Assembly (NCBI GenBank): GCA_021604725.1
Contig: BQJN01000026.1
Coordinates: 1-47,427 of the forward strand
Source: Lysobacteraceae bacterium
GTDB lineage: Bacteria; Pseudomonadota; Gammaproteobacteria; Xanthomonadales; BQJN01
Length of the DNA stretch: 47,427 bases
Direction: 5' to 3'
Shown here: one piece after another, positions 1 through 9,122 of the stretch
Layout: each line of letters starts with the position of its first letter
Numbering within the stretch: position 1 is the stretch's first letter
Notes under the pieces: model-generated
Told to the model about the DNA's origin: nothing
The model's database searches: none
Seen by the model: the letters and a program-made list of their open reading frames with translations, nothing else
Translations under genes and position numbers: made by a program

Positions 1-352
1 CGATATGTACCTGCAACACATCGCGCGCAGTACCGGTGTTTTTCAGTGTTTGGGCGACCTGGCTACCCAACAGGCGGTACTGGATGCTGACATCAACTCG
101 GGTCTGCAACTGATCCTGGGTTGGAACGTTGGCCGTCTCCATATGGGTTTTTTGCCGAACATCGAATTCGTACCAGTCATATAGCGGATTGACCGGAATA
201 TGCAGGCCTTCCTCGTAGGGTTGAGTCTGAACCTCACCGAACAAGGTCGCTACGGCGACGTGCCCGGCAGGGACGCTTTTGAAAAAACGTCCAATGAACA
301 GCAGCACCAGCAACGCCAAAATGCCAGCGACAATAAACGGAACCTTGCGCAT
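1..352 (-). CDS. SPFH/Band 7 (prohibitin-like) membrane protein, N-terminal part
   Basis: The frame is open from an ATG at 350-352 to the window edge, giving 117 codons with the C-terminus missing. A GGGAG ribosome-binding site precedes the start. Residues 5-24 form one hydrophobic segment that should act as a signal anchor. It is followed by a Band 7 pattern: a PAGHVAVATLFGEV strand, EEGLHIPVNPLYDWYEFDVR, and then a TRVDVSIQYRL segment. That order matches the start of the SPFH domain of prohibitin and HflK/HflC-type proteins. Such proteins form large membrane-bound rings that organise the membrane or modulate proteases such as FtsH. The gene is divergent from the protease gene at 546. Prohibitin-like is the best match, but HflC/stomatin types cannot be excluded from the N-terminus alone. 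Confidence 0.8.
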   Translation of the reverse strand, partial: MRKVPFIVAGILALLVLLFIGRFFKSVPAGHVAVATLFGEVQTQPYEEGLHIPVNPLYDWYEFDVRQKTHMETANVPTQDQLQTRVDVSIQYRLLGSQVAQTLKNTGTARDVLQVHI

Positions 353-545
353 AAATAACTCCCGTGGTTTCCAAACGTGCAAGCCCCCATTGTACCGGGC
401 ATAAGCCAGCGCCCGCCAATGCTGACGGTCACCTTGACAGGGTTCATTGACAATTGTCCTACAAAGGAGCAGATTGGTCGCACATCGCTGTCGTGGGAGG
501 CAGCGAGATCTTTTAATCACAAACTATGAAACGGGGGTTTCAAAA

Positions 546-2381
546 GTGAAAAACTACGTTAAGGGCGTTGTTGCGTCCGCAATGTTCATTGCTATTCCGG
601 CTTCGGCGGCAGATTTTCTGTCCGAGCTTAATGAGGGAGAGAATTGCAGCGTTTCCAGTGTTTACGGCGACTATCAGGCACCAAAGCGTCTGATGGCTGC
701 GACGACTGAAGTCATCGAAGGCGACTCGGCCAAGAGTTATGCCGAAATCCAGCGCGCGACATGGCAGTGGCTGATGGCCAATGCTGGCAACACCAGCAAG
801 TTGGCAACGATGTCGCTGTCCGAAAGCGACCTCACCGCCATCGGTGCAATTGATTGCCCAATGTGCGACGTATTGCAAGCGCAACAACGGCGGTTGCAGG
901 TCGGCGTCAGCAAGGTCTTGGGTCATCAGGTCGATCTCAATGGTGCCAACGGCAAGGCCAGCCATGCTGGCGGCAGCATGACCTCGGTTGGTGATGGCGT
1001 GATGTGGTCAACCAACATTCAGTCGCCCTCAGCGGCAGCGATGAAGTTGGAGATCAACGGCTTTCAGCTGCCAAAAGGGGCGGGCCTGTATGTCTTCAAT
1101 GACTACGGCGAAGCTTTTGGACCCTATCAAGGCATGGGCCCCAATGGCGACGGCGAGTTTTGGACCAACTCCATCACCGGCGATAACCTTCGATTGGCCA
1201 TCTACCTGCCAAAAGAGACCGACAAGGCGTTGGGTGATGCGTTTATGACCATTGCTTCGGTCGGCCATATGGGGCCGCGTTTTAGACTGGCGCGCACCAT
1301 CGCACCAGCGGAAGTCGGTGACAAAGCGTTTTGCTCATTCAATGAGTCATGCGTTGAGAACGCAAACTGCGGATCAACCCACAGCTCGGTCAATGATGCC
1401 CGAAAAGCCGTGGCGCACATGATCTATCAGTCGGGTGGTGGTTACTACATCTGCTCAGGTGGTCTGTTGGCCGACACCGACAACGGTTCGGTTACGCCCT
1501 ATTTCCTGACCGCCAATCATTGCATCTCGAAGGGCCGCGAAGCCAAGTCGTTGGAAGCAGTATTTGATTTCGACACGCCGTGTGGCGGCAACTGCGATCA
1601 ATACGCCAGCAATACCAGCAACTATCCGATTCGAACCAACGGCGCGGCGTTGTTGTCCAGCAACCGCACCGGCGACTACACCCTGATGCGATTGAATCAA
1701 ACACCGGGTGGCAGTCGCGCCTATCTCGGTTGGAACTCAAACCCGGTGGCCTTCAACAACGGCACCGCGCTGTATCGAGTCAGTCACCCCAGCGGTGCGC
1801 CACTGGCCTATTCAGAACACACAGTTGACACCTCCAAAGGTACCTGCTCCAGCTGGCCGCGAGGCAACTGGATTTATAGCCAGGATGAATACGGTGCGAC
1901 CGAAGGCGGTAGCTCAGGTTCGCCGGTCGTCAACTCCGCTGGAGAAGTGGTAGGTCAGCTGTCAGGTGGCTGTGGTACCAACGTCAACGATACCTGCGAC
2001 ACGGTCAACAACGCCACGGTCGATGGTGCTTTTGCCGGCTATTTTGACTCGGTTTCCGAGTGGCTTGATCCGGACAATGGTGGCAATCCAGGCGGCGGCG
2101 ACGAAACCGTTAGCAGTGTTTCAGTTTCATTGGAGACGCGGGGCCGGCGCACCAGAGCGGTTGCCACCGTGGTTATCGTCGACGGTAGTGGCAGCCCCGT
2201 GGCCAACGCTTCGGTCAGCGGCAGCTTCAGTGGTGACATCAGCGGCTCAGGTAACGGTAGCACCGACTCAAACGGTGTGGCGGTTATCCGCAGTGGCTGG
2301 ACCCGAAGCTCAGTATCGTCAGTTCAGTACTGTGTAGACACGGTCAATGGCGCAGCTGCCAGCGGCAATACCTGCAGCTGA
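546..2381 (+). CDS. Secreted trypsin-like (S1) serine endopeptidase with C-terminal Ig-like domain
   Basis: I place the start at the GTG at 546, giving 611 aa. It follows a G-rich ribosome-binding site and opens directly into a signal peptide (KNYVKGVV, hydrophobic core, ASA-AD cleavage site). A longer frame from a TTG at 447 would bury the signal peptide. Residues ~20-255 are a propeptide-like region. The catalytic domain holds the S1 triad: His325 in FLTANHC, Asp377 in TGDYTL and Ser457 in GGSSGSP. Many cysteines suggest disulfides. The pattern resembles lysyl-endopeptidase-like exported proteases of gammaproteobacteria. After a Gly/Asn-rich linker, residues ~520-611 form a beta-rich domain of bacterial Ig-like type. 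The protein is probably exported by Sec and matured outside the inner membrane. A strong terminator follows the gene. Confidence 0.88.
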   Translation: MKNYVKGVVASAMFIAIPASAADFLSELNEGENCSVSSVYGDYQAPKRLMAATTEVIEGDSAKSYAEIQRATWQWLMANAGNTSKLATMSLSESDLTAIGAIDCPMCDVLQAQQRRLQVGVSKVLGHQVDLNGANGKASHAGGSMTSVGDGVMWSTNIQSPSAAAMKLEINGFQLPKGAGLYVFNDYGEAFGPYQGMGPNGDGEFWTNSITGDNLRLAIYLPKETDKALGDAFMTIASVGHMGPRFRLARTIAPAEVGDKAFCSFNESCVENANCGSTHSSVNDARKAVAHMIYQSGGGYYICSGGLLADTDNGSVTPYFLTANHCISKGREAKSLEAVFDFDTPCGGNCDQYASNTSNYPIRTNGAALLSSNRTGDYTLMRLNQTPGGSRAYLGWNSNPVAFNNGTALYRVSHPSGAPLAYSEHTVDTSKGTCSSWPRGNWIYSQDEYGATEGGSSGSPVVNSAGEVVGQLSGGCGTNVNDTCDTVNNATVDGAFAGYFDSVSEWLDPDNGGNPGGGDETVSSVSVSLETRGRRTRAVATVVIVDGSGSPVANASVSGSFSGDISGSGNGSTDSNGVAVIRSGWTRSSVSSVQYCVDTVNGAAASGNTCS

Positions 2382-2407
2382 TCGCTAGCCGAAAAATAGG
2401 GTAAAAG

Positions 2408-2437
2408 AAGGGGGCGGTTTTTCCGCCCCCTTTTTGT
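2408..2437 (+). terminator. Rho-independent terminator of the serine protease gene
   Basis: An eight-pair GC-rich stem (GGGGGCGG / CCGCCCCC) encloses a five-base T-rich loop and is followed directly by a run of T. Flanking AA/TT can extend the stem by two pairs. It lies 27 bases after the protease stop codon. Confidence 0.93.
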
Positions 2438-2537
2438 TTGCATACCACTACCCATTCAATCCCAATGAGACATTCACGCCGTCACTCCGTGGCTATTGCA
2501 GGTAGAATCAGCGGCCCTGCCTGCAACGTGATGATTG

Positions 2538-5144
2538 ATGATGGTGCGCAAACAGATGGTTTCTATGCTTGTTGGTGTCTTGGCTTGTTGGTCTGCCCTG
2601 GCCGCCACCCAAGGTCCAGATCCGCATTCCTACGCCCGTTTTGATCAGGTCATCAGCACCCACCTGGTGTTGGATCTGGACGCGGATTTTGATAGCAAGC
2701 AGGTACGCGGCACGGCAACACATCGCATCGAACGCATCGACCCGGCGGCCAGCCATTTCATCGTCGACACCCGCGAATTGCACATCGACCAGGTGCAACG
2801 TCGCACCGAGGCCGGTGCATGGCAGGACGCCACGTTTGAGTTGGCTGAGGCCGATCCGCTGCTGGGACAGGCCTTGACCGTAGCGATTGCCGACGACACC
2901 GCGGAGGTTCGTATCGATTACGCTTCGAGCCCAGGTGCCTCCGGTTTGCAGTGGTTGGAGCCGGAGCAAACCAGCAGCAAGAAATACCCGTTCATGTTTA
3001 GCCAGTCGCAGGCCATTCATGCCCGTAGCTGGATTCCGTTGCAGGATACGCCGGCGGTCAGAACGCCCTACGATGCCACCGTTCGCGTGCCGAAAACCCT
3101 GCGCGCAGTGATGAGTGCCGACAATGACCCCGATGCGGACATGGACGGTGAGTTCGAATTTACGATGCCGCAACCGATTCCATCCTATCTGCTGGCGATT
3201 GCCGCCGGCGAACTTGAGTTTGCCGCCATGGGTGAGCGCTCGGGTGTCTATGCCGAGCCCTCGGTGTTGGCCTCCGCGGTGCATGAGTTCTCAGACACCG
3301 AGGAAATGATCGAATTGACCGAGGCCATGTACGGTCCCTATCGTTGGGGCCGCTATGACCTGCTGATCCTGCCGCCCAGCTTCCCGTTCGGTGGCATGGA
3401 GAATCCGCGCCTGTCGTTCATCACGCCGACAGTGATTGCCGGCGACCGCTCGCTGGTCAACTTGATTGCCCACGAACTGGCCCATTCCTGGTCAGGCAAC
3501 CTGGTGACCAACTCAAGTTGGGGGGACCTATGGCTAAACGAAGGCTTCACCAGCTACGTCGAGAACCGCATCATGGAGGCCCTGTTTGGCGAGGAGCGCG
3601 CGGTGATGGAACAGGTGCTAACCATGGATGGTTTGTACGAATCCCTGCAAACGGCGAGCGAAGAAGAAAAAGTCATGGCGCGAGATGCCAAGGGCTACGA
3701 CCCGGATGATGTTTTTTCCGCGGTAGCCTACTCCAAGGGGCAACTGTTTTTGATGGATATCGAACAGCACGTCGGACGCGAGTTTCTTGACCCCTGGATG
3801 CGAGCTTATTTCGACGCCCATGCCTTCCAGAGCATCGACACCGCCGGCTTCAAGAAGGACCTGATGACAGCGCTCGCGGCCTCTGATGAGTTGAAAACGG
3901 CCTATCCCGAATCGCGGATTGATCAGTGGTTGCACGGTACCGAGATTCCACCGGGTGCACCACGACCCACGTCCAATCGCTTCGCCCCGGTTGACCAGGC
4001 CTTGGCTGATTTCAGTGCCGGAACCTTGCAGCCAAAAGCCATCGATACCGAAGGTTGGACGCCGCACGAGTGGCTGCGTTTTATCAATCAGATGCCAAGC
4101 AGCGTGACTTTGCCGCAGATGGCTGCAATGGATGAAGCGTTTGACCTGACCAATAGCATGAACGCCGAAATTGCCCATGCCTGGTACTTGCAAGGCATCC
4201 GGCGCAACTACCAGCCGGCGATTGTCGCCACTGAGGATTACTTAATGCGCATCGGCCGCATCAAGCTGGTCTCCCCGCTCTACATGGCCCTGATGGTTTA
4301 CCATCCGGATCCGGATCTGGCCAGACGATGGTATGACCAGGCCAGCCCTGGCTATCATCCTCTGACGCGGATGGTGATTCAGCGGGGGTTTAATGATGCT
4401 ACTGGGCAGGTCGCCGATGCCGCTGCCAAGATGCTGATCAACGCCCACAACGCCGGGCAGCCATTGCCGCTGGCAAGCCAGCACTTTCCGCGGTTCGACA
4501 TGACTACGGCCTGGGCGACGCAGGCGGTGTTCGTTGCTGATACGGTTCAATCAGCGCGCGGCTTCAAAGCCGGATTGACTTCATTGGCAGCGCGACAACA
4601 ATTCGGCATTGAGCAATCGATTGCCGGGGTGCTCGACAGCAGCATGGTGCTCGATGACAAAGCGTCGGTCAGGCACATGACAGGCCTGCGAGCAGAAGCC
4701 GAGCTGGGGCTGGTTCTGAACCAGGCCGTAACCGAAGTCCCTGAGTCCAGCGATCAGCTGATGGCGTTGGGATCACTGCACATGGTCGCTGAACTGCCGC
4801 GGATCAATTTCACCGAGGGACCGTTGACCGCCACAGATCTGGTGGCCGCCAACGCCGCCAGTTACAAGCTGGTCCTGGGACAATCATTGACTGGCGACGA
4901 GCAGGGCGAGTTGGAAGTCGAGTTGCGCTTCGGCGATGAGGTATTGATCTCGGCGCAAACGACCTTGAGCGAACAGGCTGAGCTGTTTAAGTGGCTGATG
5001 CAATGGGCGTTGGATCAAGGCTACTCATTGCAGCCAGGCGATGTGCTGATCGCCGGTGCCATCGGTGGCAATGTTGCCATTGGCACCGGTCGCTATTCGG
5101 TGTCCGTCAATGGCCAGACCCGGGTCGAGTTCGACGTTGAGTGA
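2538..5144 (+). CDS. Exported M1-family zinc aminopeptidase
   Basis: 868 aa from the ATG at 2538; a second ATG at 2541 is equally possible. The N-terminus is a signal peptide (QMVSMLVGVLACWSALAA). The M1 hallmarks are present: the exopeptidase motif GGMEN followed by the zinc site His312-Glu313-xx-His316 (HELAH), with the third ligand Glu335 in NEGF at the standard spacing. Residues ~25-220 form the N-terminal beta domain and ~220-490 the thermolysin-like domain. The rest is helical with an extra beta-rich tail that may help with substrate access. It cleaves N-terminal amino acids from peptides, here probably in the periplasm. Its last 38 bases overlap the end of the convergent gene at 5107. 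Leukotriene A4 hydrolase-like members are the closest type. Confidence 0.92.
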   Translation: MMVRKQMVSMLVGVLACWSALAATQGPDPHSYARFDQVISTHLVLDLDADFDSKQVRGTATHRIERIDPAASHFIVDTRELHIDQVQRRTEAGAWQDATFELAEADPLLGQALTVAIADDTAEVRIDYASSPGASGLQWLEPEQTSSKKYPFMFSQSQAIHARSWIPLQDTPAVRTPYDATVRVPKTLRAVMSADNDPDADMDGEFEFTMPQPIPSYLLAIAAGELEFAAMGERSGVYAEPSVLASAVHEFSDTEEMIELTEAMYGPYRWGRYDLLILPPSFPFGGMENPRLSFITPTVIAGDRSLVNLIAHELAHSWSGNLVTNSSWGDLWLNEGFTSYVENRIMEALFGEERAVMEQVLTMDGLYESLQTASEEEKVMARDAKGYDPDDVFSAVAYSKGQLFLMDIEQHVGREFLDPWMRAYFDAHAFQSIDTAGFKKDLMTALAASDELKTAYPESRIDQWLHGTEIPPGAPRPTSNRFAPVDQALADFSAGTLQPKAIDTEGWTPHEWLRFINQMPSSVTLPQMAAMDEAFDLTNSMNAEIAHAWYLQGIRRNYQPAIVATEDYLMRIGRIKLVSPLYMALMVYHPDPDLARRWYDQASPGYHPLTRMVIQRGFNDATGQVADAAAKMLINAHNAGQPLPLASQHFPRFDMTTAWATQAVFVADTVQSARGFKAGLTSLAARQQFGIEQSIAGVLDSSMVLDDKASVRHMTGLRAEAELGLVLNQAVTEVPESSDQLMALGSLHMVAELPRINFTEGPLTATDLVAANAASYKLVLGQSLTGDEQGELEVELRFGDEVLISAQTTLSEQAELFKWLMQWALDQGYSLQPGDVLIAGAIGGNVAIGTGRYSVSVNGQTRVEFDVE

Positions 5145-6150
5145 GCCAGAAGCCGCTCAATAGCATCAGGGCGGAGAGCAAACACAGCGACCAGACACTG
5201 CTGGTCGGTACGGCGATTGGAGCGCCGTGCACGGCCAGTGGCGTGGCCAGGGCAGCATCGGGGCTGAGCGGATCGCTGGTCGGCACTGTTGCATGATCGG
5301 CGGCTGACACCAAGCCCTGCAAACTTAGCCACTTCGATCCGCGCAAGTCGCTTTGCAGGTTGAGTTGATAGTCCAATTGGGTAAGTTCTCCAGGCGCCAG
5401 GATGCCAAGATCGGCGCTGAATTCGGCGGTGCCATCGTTCGCCAATAACGCTGCTGGCAAACGGTGGCGGTATTGGACCGAGTGTGCTGCGGCGTCGCCG
5501 ATGTTGCGGATCGCCACGCTGACCTGCGCCACTTCTGTGCCGTCCAGCCGTCGATTGCCGTTGATATCCGGGCCAGGAACAACGCTTAAGGTGGCTGCCA
5601 ACTGAGGTTGTGGCGTCAAGGACTGCACCGGCGTTACTGTAGCGCCGTCGGCACTGCTATGGTCAGGATCTATGGACAGGCTGCGGGTAAAGTTGGCCCC
5701 GGTGACCTCACCCTGAGTGCTTACTGAAATGATGCCATCGGGCAGCGATTGATCAACGCGCGCTTGTAGCGAAAACTCGGCACTACCGCCACCCGCGCTC
5801 AGGGTGCCCAGGAAAATCAGAACGTCAGTATCACCGGCGCTATTGCCAATCAGCACATGGCCATTGGATGCGTTGTGGTCGGAAATGTGTACAGTGCCCG
5901 GCACCAGGGTTGCGCCGGTGCCCGGCGTCAACTCGACTTGCGCTGCCAAGCCAATCAGGTTACCGACATTGGTCAAACGGCCTTGGTATTGCAGCGTGTC
6001 GCCGGGTTCGGCGACGCCGTTGCCATTGGCATCGACGACCAATGTATCTGACAAACTAAACTGGACATCGGGCTCAATGCTGCCGCCATGCGCCTGCGGC
6101 ACAGTCAACGCCAGCAGCCAGCTTAGACAGATAATTCGAGCCAACGACAT
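5107..6150 (-). CDS. Cell-surface protein with DUF11-like repeats and an IPTL-CTERM-like sorting tail
   Basis: 347 aa. A signal peptide (residues 1-22, ending AHGG) is followed by beta-rich repeats of the type that carry LTNVGN and IRNIGDAA cores, as in DUF11-like surface domains. Two DxNGN(G/R) loops (DANGNGVAEPGD and DINGNRRLDGTE) look like calcium-binding dockerin-like turns at each repeat start. The C-terminus (residues 314-347) begins VPTSSVW, continues into a hydrophobic stretch and ends in an Arg-rich tail (TQRRTR). That is the layout of IPTL-CTERM sorting signals, which are recognised by exosortase-type transpeptidases. No exosortase lies in this window. The ribosome-binding site is weak, but the start is fixed by the signal peptide. 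Function beyond surface display or secretion is unknown. Confidence 0.72.
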   Translation of the reverse strand: MSLARIICLSWLLALTVPQAHGGSIEPDVQFSLSDTLVVDANGNGVAEPGDTLQYQGRLTNVGNLIGLAAQVELTPGTGATLVPGTVHISDHNASNGHVLIGNSAGDTDVLIFLGTLSAGGGSAEFSLQARVDQSLPDGIISVSTQGEVTGANFTRSLSIDPDHSSADGATVTPVQSLTPQPQLAATLSVVPGPDINGNRRLDGTEVAQVSVAIRNIGDAAAHSVQYRHRLPAALLANDGTAEFSADLGILAPGELTQLDYQLNLQSDLRGSKWLSLQGLVSAADHATVPTSDPLSPDAALATPLAVHGAPIAVPTSSVWSLCLLSALMLLSGFWLTQRRTRPGSGH

Positions 6151-6203
6151 GGCGGCAGTCTAGACTGCCGGCGTCGCTGCCGCCTTGCTCTGAGTGCTGT
6201 GCT

Positions 6204-6515
6204 CTAACTTGATGCGAATTCCTTGAGCATCGACTTTGGCGGGCCACCGACCAGTCGGTTGGCTTCGCTGCCGTTTTTCATCAACACCAGGGTCGGAATG
6301 CTGCGCACACCAAACTTGGCGGCAAGTTCAGGCGACTTTTCGATGTCGACTTTGGCAACGACCACCTCATCTTGCTCTGCAGCAAACTCCTCAAGCATAG
6401 GTGCCAAGGCCTTGCATGGACCGCACCAGTCGGCGTAGAAATCGACCACCACTGGCTTGTCTTGCTCGGCCAGGGTGGTATCAAAATTGGCTGTGTTCAA
6501 TTGAAGTATTGTCAT
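6204..6515 (-). CDS. Thioredoxin
   Basis: 103 aa, the normal length for a single-domain thioredoxin. The ATG at 6513-6515 is preceded by a GAGGT ribosome-binding site; a longer open frame upstream has no site. The active site is WCGPC (Cys31, Cys34), preceded by VVVDFYADW, with the cis-proline loop in SIPTLVLM and a buried Asp25. It reduces protein disulfides in the cytoplasm using thioredoxin reductase. It lies 66 bases downstream of an ATP-grasp gene on the same strand, so the two may be cotranscribed. The divergence from the genome's likely main trxA cannot be judged here. Confidence 0.95.
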   Translation of the reverse strand: MTILQLNTANFDTTLAEQDKPVVVDFYADWCGPCKALAPMLEEFAAEQDEVVVAKVDIEKSPELAAKFGVRSIPTLVLMKNGSEANRLVGGPPKSMLKEFASS

Positions 6516-6581
6516 TGCGACCTCGTTTCGGCGTTTCGAACTTCCGGTAAAGGTTGAGTCGCCCGTCTCCGGACACAACCC

Positions 6582-7463
6582 TCAGCAGGCGAGCACGGCA
6601 TCGACCAGCGCATCGGCAGCCTTGGGTTCGAGCCGAAAAAACAGCTCTGGTTCGATCAGTTCCAGCTCCATGATCAACGGGCCGGCATCGGATGCGACCA
6701 GATCAACGCGCCCATAGCAGCACGGCAACGGTGCCGTCTGCATGGCCGCCTCGGCCAGGGCAATTTCCACGCTTTGCGGCTGGTAGCTTTCGACGCGGCC
6801 GCCGTGGTCCGATTGAACTCTGAACTCGCCCTGTTTGGCAGTCTTGCGAACGGCGTGGCTGACGCGCCCGCCAACGACCATAAGCGAGATCTCGCCGTGG
6901 TCGATGATGCTGTGTTGAAACGGCTGAATCAGCATGTCGTGACCTGCCACCAATCGCGCCCACATGTGGTGCTGCGACGGTGCTTGTTGTCGCGAAAGGC
7001 GGTGTGTTTCGTAACCTGAAGCCGAGACGGCGGGCTTGATCACCACCTCGGCCCAGCCGTTCGACTCCATATGTTGGGACAGAGTCTTGCTGTGGTCGTC
7101 TCTGCGCACGCGTTCGGTGGCAACAGTGGGTAGCTCTTGCGCGATGAGGTCGAGCAAATAGCGTTTGTCCCAGTTCCAGCGCAGCACCTCGGGAGGATTG
7201 ATCAGACGGGTCGATTGGCTGACCTCGCTGACCCATTGCGCAAAGTCTGGCAAGCGATCGAAGTAGTCCCAGGTTTGGCGCACGATGGCAGCATCAAATT
7301 GGCCCCAATCAACGCCCCCAGCCCAATCCACTCGGATGGCATGCACGCCTCGTTTGGCAAATGCATCAATCAGCAACTGATCTTCCATCGCCACCTCACG
7401 CTGGTGGAGGTCGGTGGGTGCAGCAAGCCAGCGATGGTCGTTGACCAGAGCAATTGTTTGCAT
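6582..7463 (-). CDS. Stand-alone ATP-grasp ligase (glutathione synthetase/DcsG-like)
   Basis: 293 aa. Residues ~1-90 are an N-terminal alpha/beta region (FDAAIVRQTWDYFDR). RWNWDKRYL (95-103) is the linker typical of this family. The ATP-grasp core follows: Lys143 in IKPAVSASG binds nucleotide, and Asp254 in GRVDLV with Glu266/Glu268 in MELELIEPELFF are the Mg-binding residues. The MELELIEPELFF signature is characteristic of the family that includes the D-cycloserine cyclo-ligase DcsG and related orphan ligases in COG0189. It should ligate a carboxylate to an amine with ATP, via an acylphosphate. The substrate cannot be inferred; no cycloserine biosynthesis genes are nearby. Thioredoxin lies immediately downstream. 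Confidence 0.82.
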   Translation of the reverse strand: MQTIALVNDHRWLAAPTDLHQREVAMEDQLLIDAFAKRGVHAIRVDWAGGVDWGQFDAAIVRQTWDYFDRLPDFAQWVSEVSQSTRLINPPEVLRWNWDKRYLLDLIAQELPTVATERVRRDDHSKTLSQHMESNGWAEVVIKPAVSASGYETHRLSRQQAPSQHHMWARLVAGHDMLIQPFQHSIIDHGEISLMVVGGRVSHAVRKTAKQGEFRVQSDHGGRVESYQPQSVEIALAEAAMQTAPLPCCYGRVDLVASDAGPLIMELELIEPELFFRLEPKAADALVDAVLAC

Positions 7464-7564
7464 GGTGTTTTATTCAGGGGTCAAAACGAGCTGCATCGTA
7501 ACAAAGTAGCGGTCGTTTGATTATGCAGAAGGGGCTTGGCAGCCGGCTCTCACGGGCTGTTGCG

Positions 7565-7592
7565 TTCCTTGGGATCGAACTCGGGCTACAAT
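7565..7592 (+). promoter_or_regulatory. Possible promoter giving a near-leaderless DUF853 mRNA
   Basis: A good -10 box, TACAAT (7587-7592), has a poor -35 (TTCCTT, 16-base spacer). Transcription would begin about base 7599, right at the ATG at 7600, and no ribosome-binding site is visible. Only the -10 box is convincing. Confidence 0.3.
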
Positions 7593-7599
7593 GCGCTGC

Positions 7600-9117
7600 A
7601 TGGGAACTGAACAAACACAACAGAACTACTCGGTCTTGCTCGGTGCCAGTGACGCACCTGTTGAGCTTGCCGCCGAATACGCCAACCGTCACGGCCTGAT
7701 TGCGGGGGCGACAGGCACCGGCAAAACGGTCAGTCTACAGGTCGTAGCCGAAGGCTTTAGTCGTATTGGCGTGCCGGTGTTTATGGCCGACGTCAAAGGC
7801 GACCTTTCCGGCCTGATCGTGCCATCCAATGGCAGTGAGCGCTTGCTGTCGAGGGCCGCCAAGACCGGCCCTGACCCTTATGTTGCTGCCAGTTACCCGG
7901 TGCTGTTTTGGGATCTGTTCGGCGCGCAAGGGTATCCGATACGCACCACCATCTCGGAGCTCGGACCGTTGTTGCTGTCGCGACTGCTGGAACTGAACGA
8001 CACCCAGGAAGGCGTGCTGAATGTAGCCTTTCGTGTTGCCGATGAAGAGGGCCTGTTGCTGCTGGATCTGCCTGACCTGCGCAGCCTGTTGCACCATGTT
8101 GCGGAGCATCGTGCTGAGTACTCGGCACGTTTCGGCAACGTCAGCAGTGCTTCCGTGTCCGCCATTCAGCGACGGTTGCTGGTTCTGGAAACACAAGGGG
8201 GCGAACACCTGTTTGGAGAGCCGGCCCTGGAATTGGATGATCTTATGCGCTTGGCCGATGATGGTCGCGGCATGATCAATATCCTGGCCGCCGACCAGCT
8301 GATACGCAGTCCCAGGTTATACGCCACATTCTTGTTGTGGTTGCTGTCCGAGTTGTTCGAAACACTGCCGGAGGTGGGCGATCCGGACAAACCCCGACTT
8401 GTATTGTTTTTTGATGAAGCTCATTTGCTGTTTGACGATGCACCCAAGGCACTGCTCGACAAGGTTGAACAGGTCGTTCGCTTGATTCGATCCAAGGGGG
8501 TCGGGGTGTTTTTCGTAACGCAAAACCCGATGGATATCCCGGATGATGTGGCCAGCCAGATCGGCAACCGTATTCAACACGCGCTGCGTGCTTTCACACC
8601 ACGCGATCAAAAGGTGGCCAAGGCCGCAGCTGACAGTTTTCGACCCAACCCCAAGCTCGATGCTCGTCAAGCGATCACTGAGCTGGGTGTTGGTGAAGCG
8701 CTGGTATCTACACTGATCAAAAAGGGCGTGCCTGGCATTGTTCAACGCACCTTGATGCGGCCTCCCGACTCGCAAATTGGTCCGGCGACGGCGCAGCAAA
8801 GAAAAGCCTGCATGCAGGCGGGGCCGCTTGTCGGCAAGTATGAACACCGCGTAGATCGTGAGTCAGCTTACGAGATTCTGGCGCAGCGGGCCGAGCAGGC
8901 TGCGGCTGAGGAGGCGTTACAAAAACAACTCGATGAGCACCGCAAGGCTGCAGAAAAAGCTGCCAAGGAAGCGGCCAAACGATCCAGCAAACGCCGCAGT
9001 TCGTCACGTCGCAAATCAACTGCTGAGTCATTTTGGACCAGCACCGCCAAATCGTTGGGAACACAACTGGGGCGCACCTTGTTGCGTGGTTTGTTGGGCT
9101 CGCTGACCAGGAAATAG
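7600..9117 (+). CDS. DUF853/YjgR-like HerA-type ATPase
   Basis: 505 aa from the ATG at 7600; an in-frame ATG at 7591 overlaps the best -10 box. The N-terminus NRHGLIAGATGTGKT matches the E. coli YjgR family. It contains Walker A (residues 36-43) followed by VPVFMADVKGDLSGL. Walker B is LVLFFDEAHLLF (Asp272, Glu273), and FFVTQNPMDIP is the sensor-like motif of HerA/FtsK-type ATPases. The last ~80 residues are a charged, Ala/Lys/Arg-rich helix ending in a basic Ser-rich segment, probably a coiled coil or nucleic-acid-contacting tail. The family's role is not settled; HerA relatives translocate DNA. The next gene starts five bases after the stop, so the two are probably translated together. Confidence 0.88.
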   Translation: MGTEQTQQNYSVLLGASDAPVELAAEYANRHGLIAGATGTGKTVSLQVVAEGFSRIGVPVFMADVKGDLSGLIVPSNGSERLLSRAAKTGPDPYVAASYPVLFWDLFGAQGYPIRTTISELGPLLLSRLLELNDTQEGVLNVAFRVADEEGLLLLDLPDLRSLLHHVAEHRAEYSARFGNVSSASVSAIQRRLLVLETQGGEHLFGEPALELDDLMRLADDGRGMINILAADQLIRSPRLYATFLLWLLSELFETLPEVGDPDKPRLVLFFDEAHLLFDDAPKALLDKVEQVVRLIRSKGVGVFFVTQNPMDIPDDVASQIGNRIQHALRAFTPRDQKVAKAAADSFRPNPKLDARQAITELGVGEALVSTLIKKGVPGIVQRTLMRPPDSQIGPATAQQRKACMQAGPLVGKYEHRVDRESAYEILAQRAEQAAAEEALQKQLDEHRKAAEKAAKEAAKRSSKRRSSSRRKSTAESFWTSTAKSLGTQLGRTLLRGLLGSLTRK

Positions 9118-9122
9118 ATTAA

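Noticed and set aside
447-458. TTGACA followed by the palindrome GACAATTGTC upstream of the serine protease
   Set aside because: It could be a promoter with an operator, but no acceptable -10 box lies at 16-18 bases, so I do not call it.
2508-3284. Long open frame on the minus strand inside the M1 aminopeptidase gene (258 codons)
   Set aside because: It is antisense to an intact, motif-bearing M1 gene, has no ribosome-binding site and translates to composition typical of a shadow frame.
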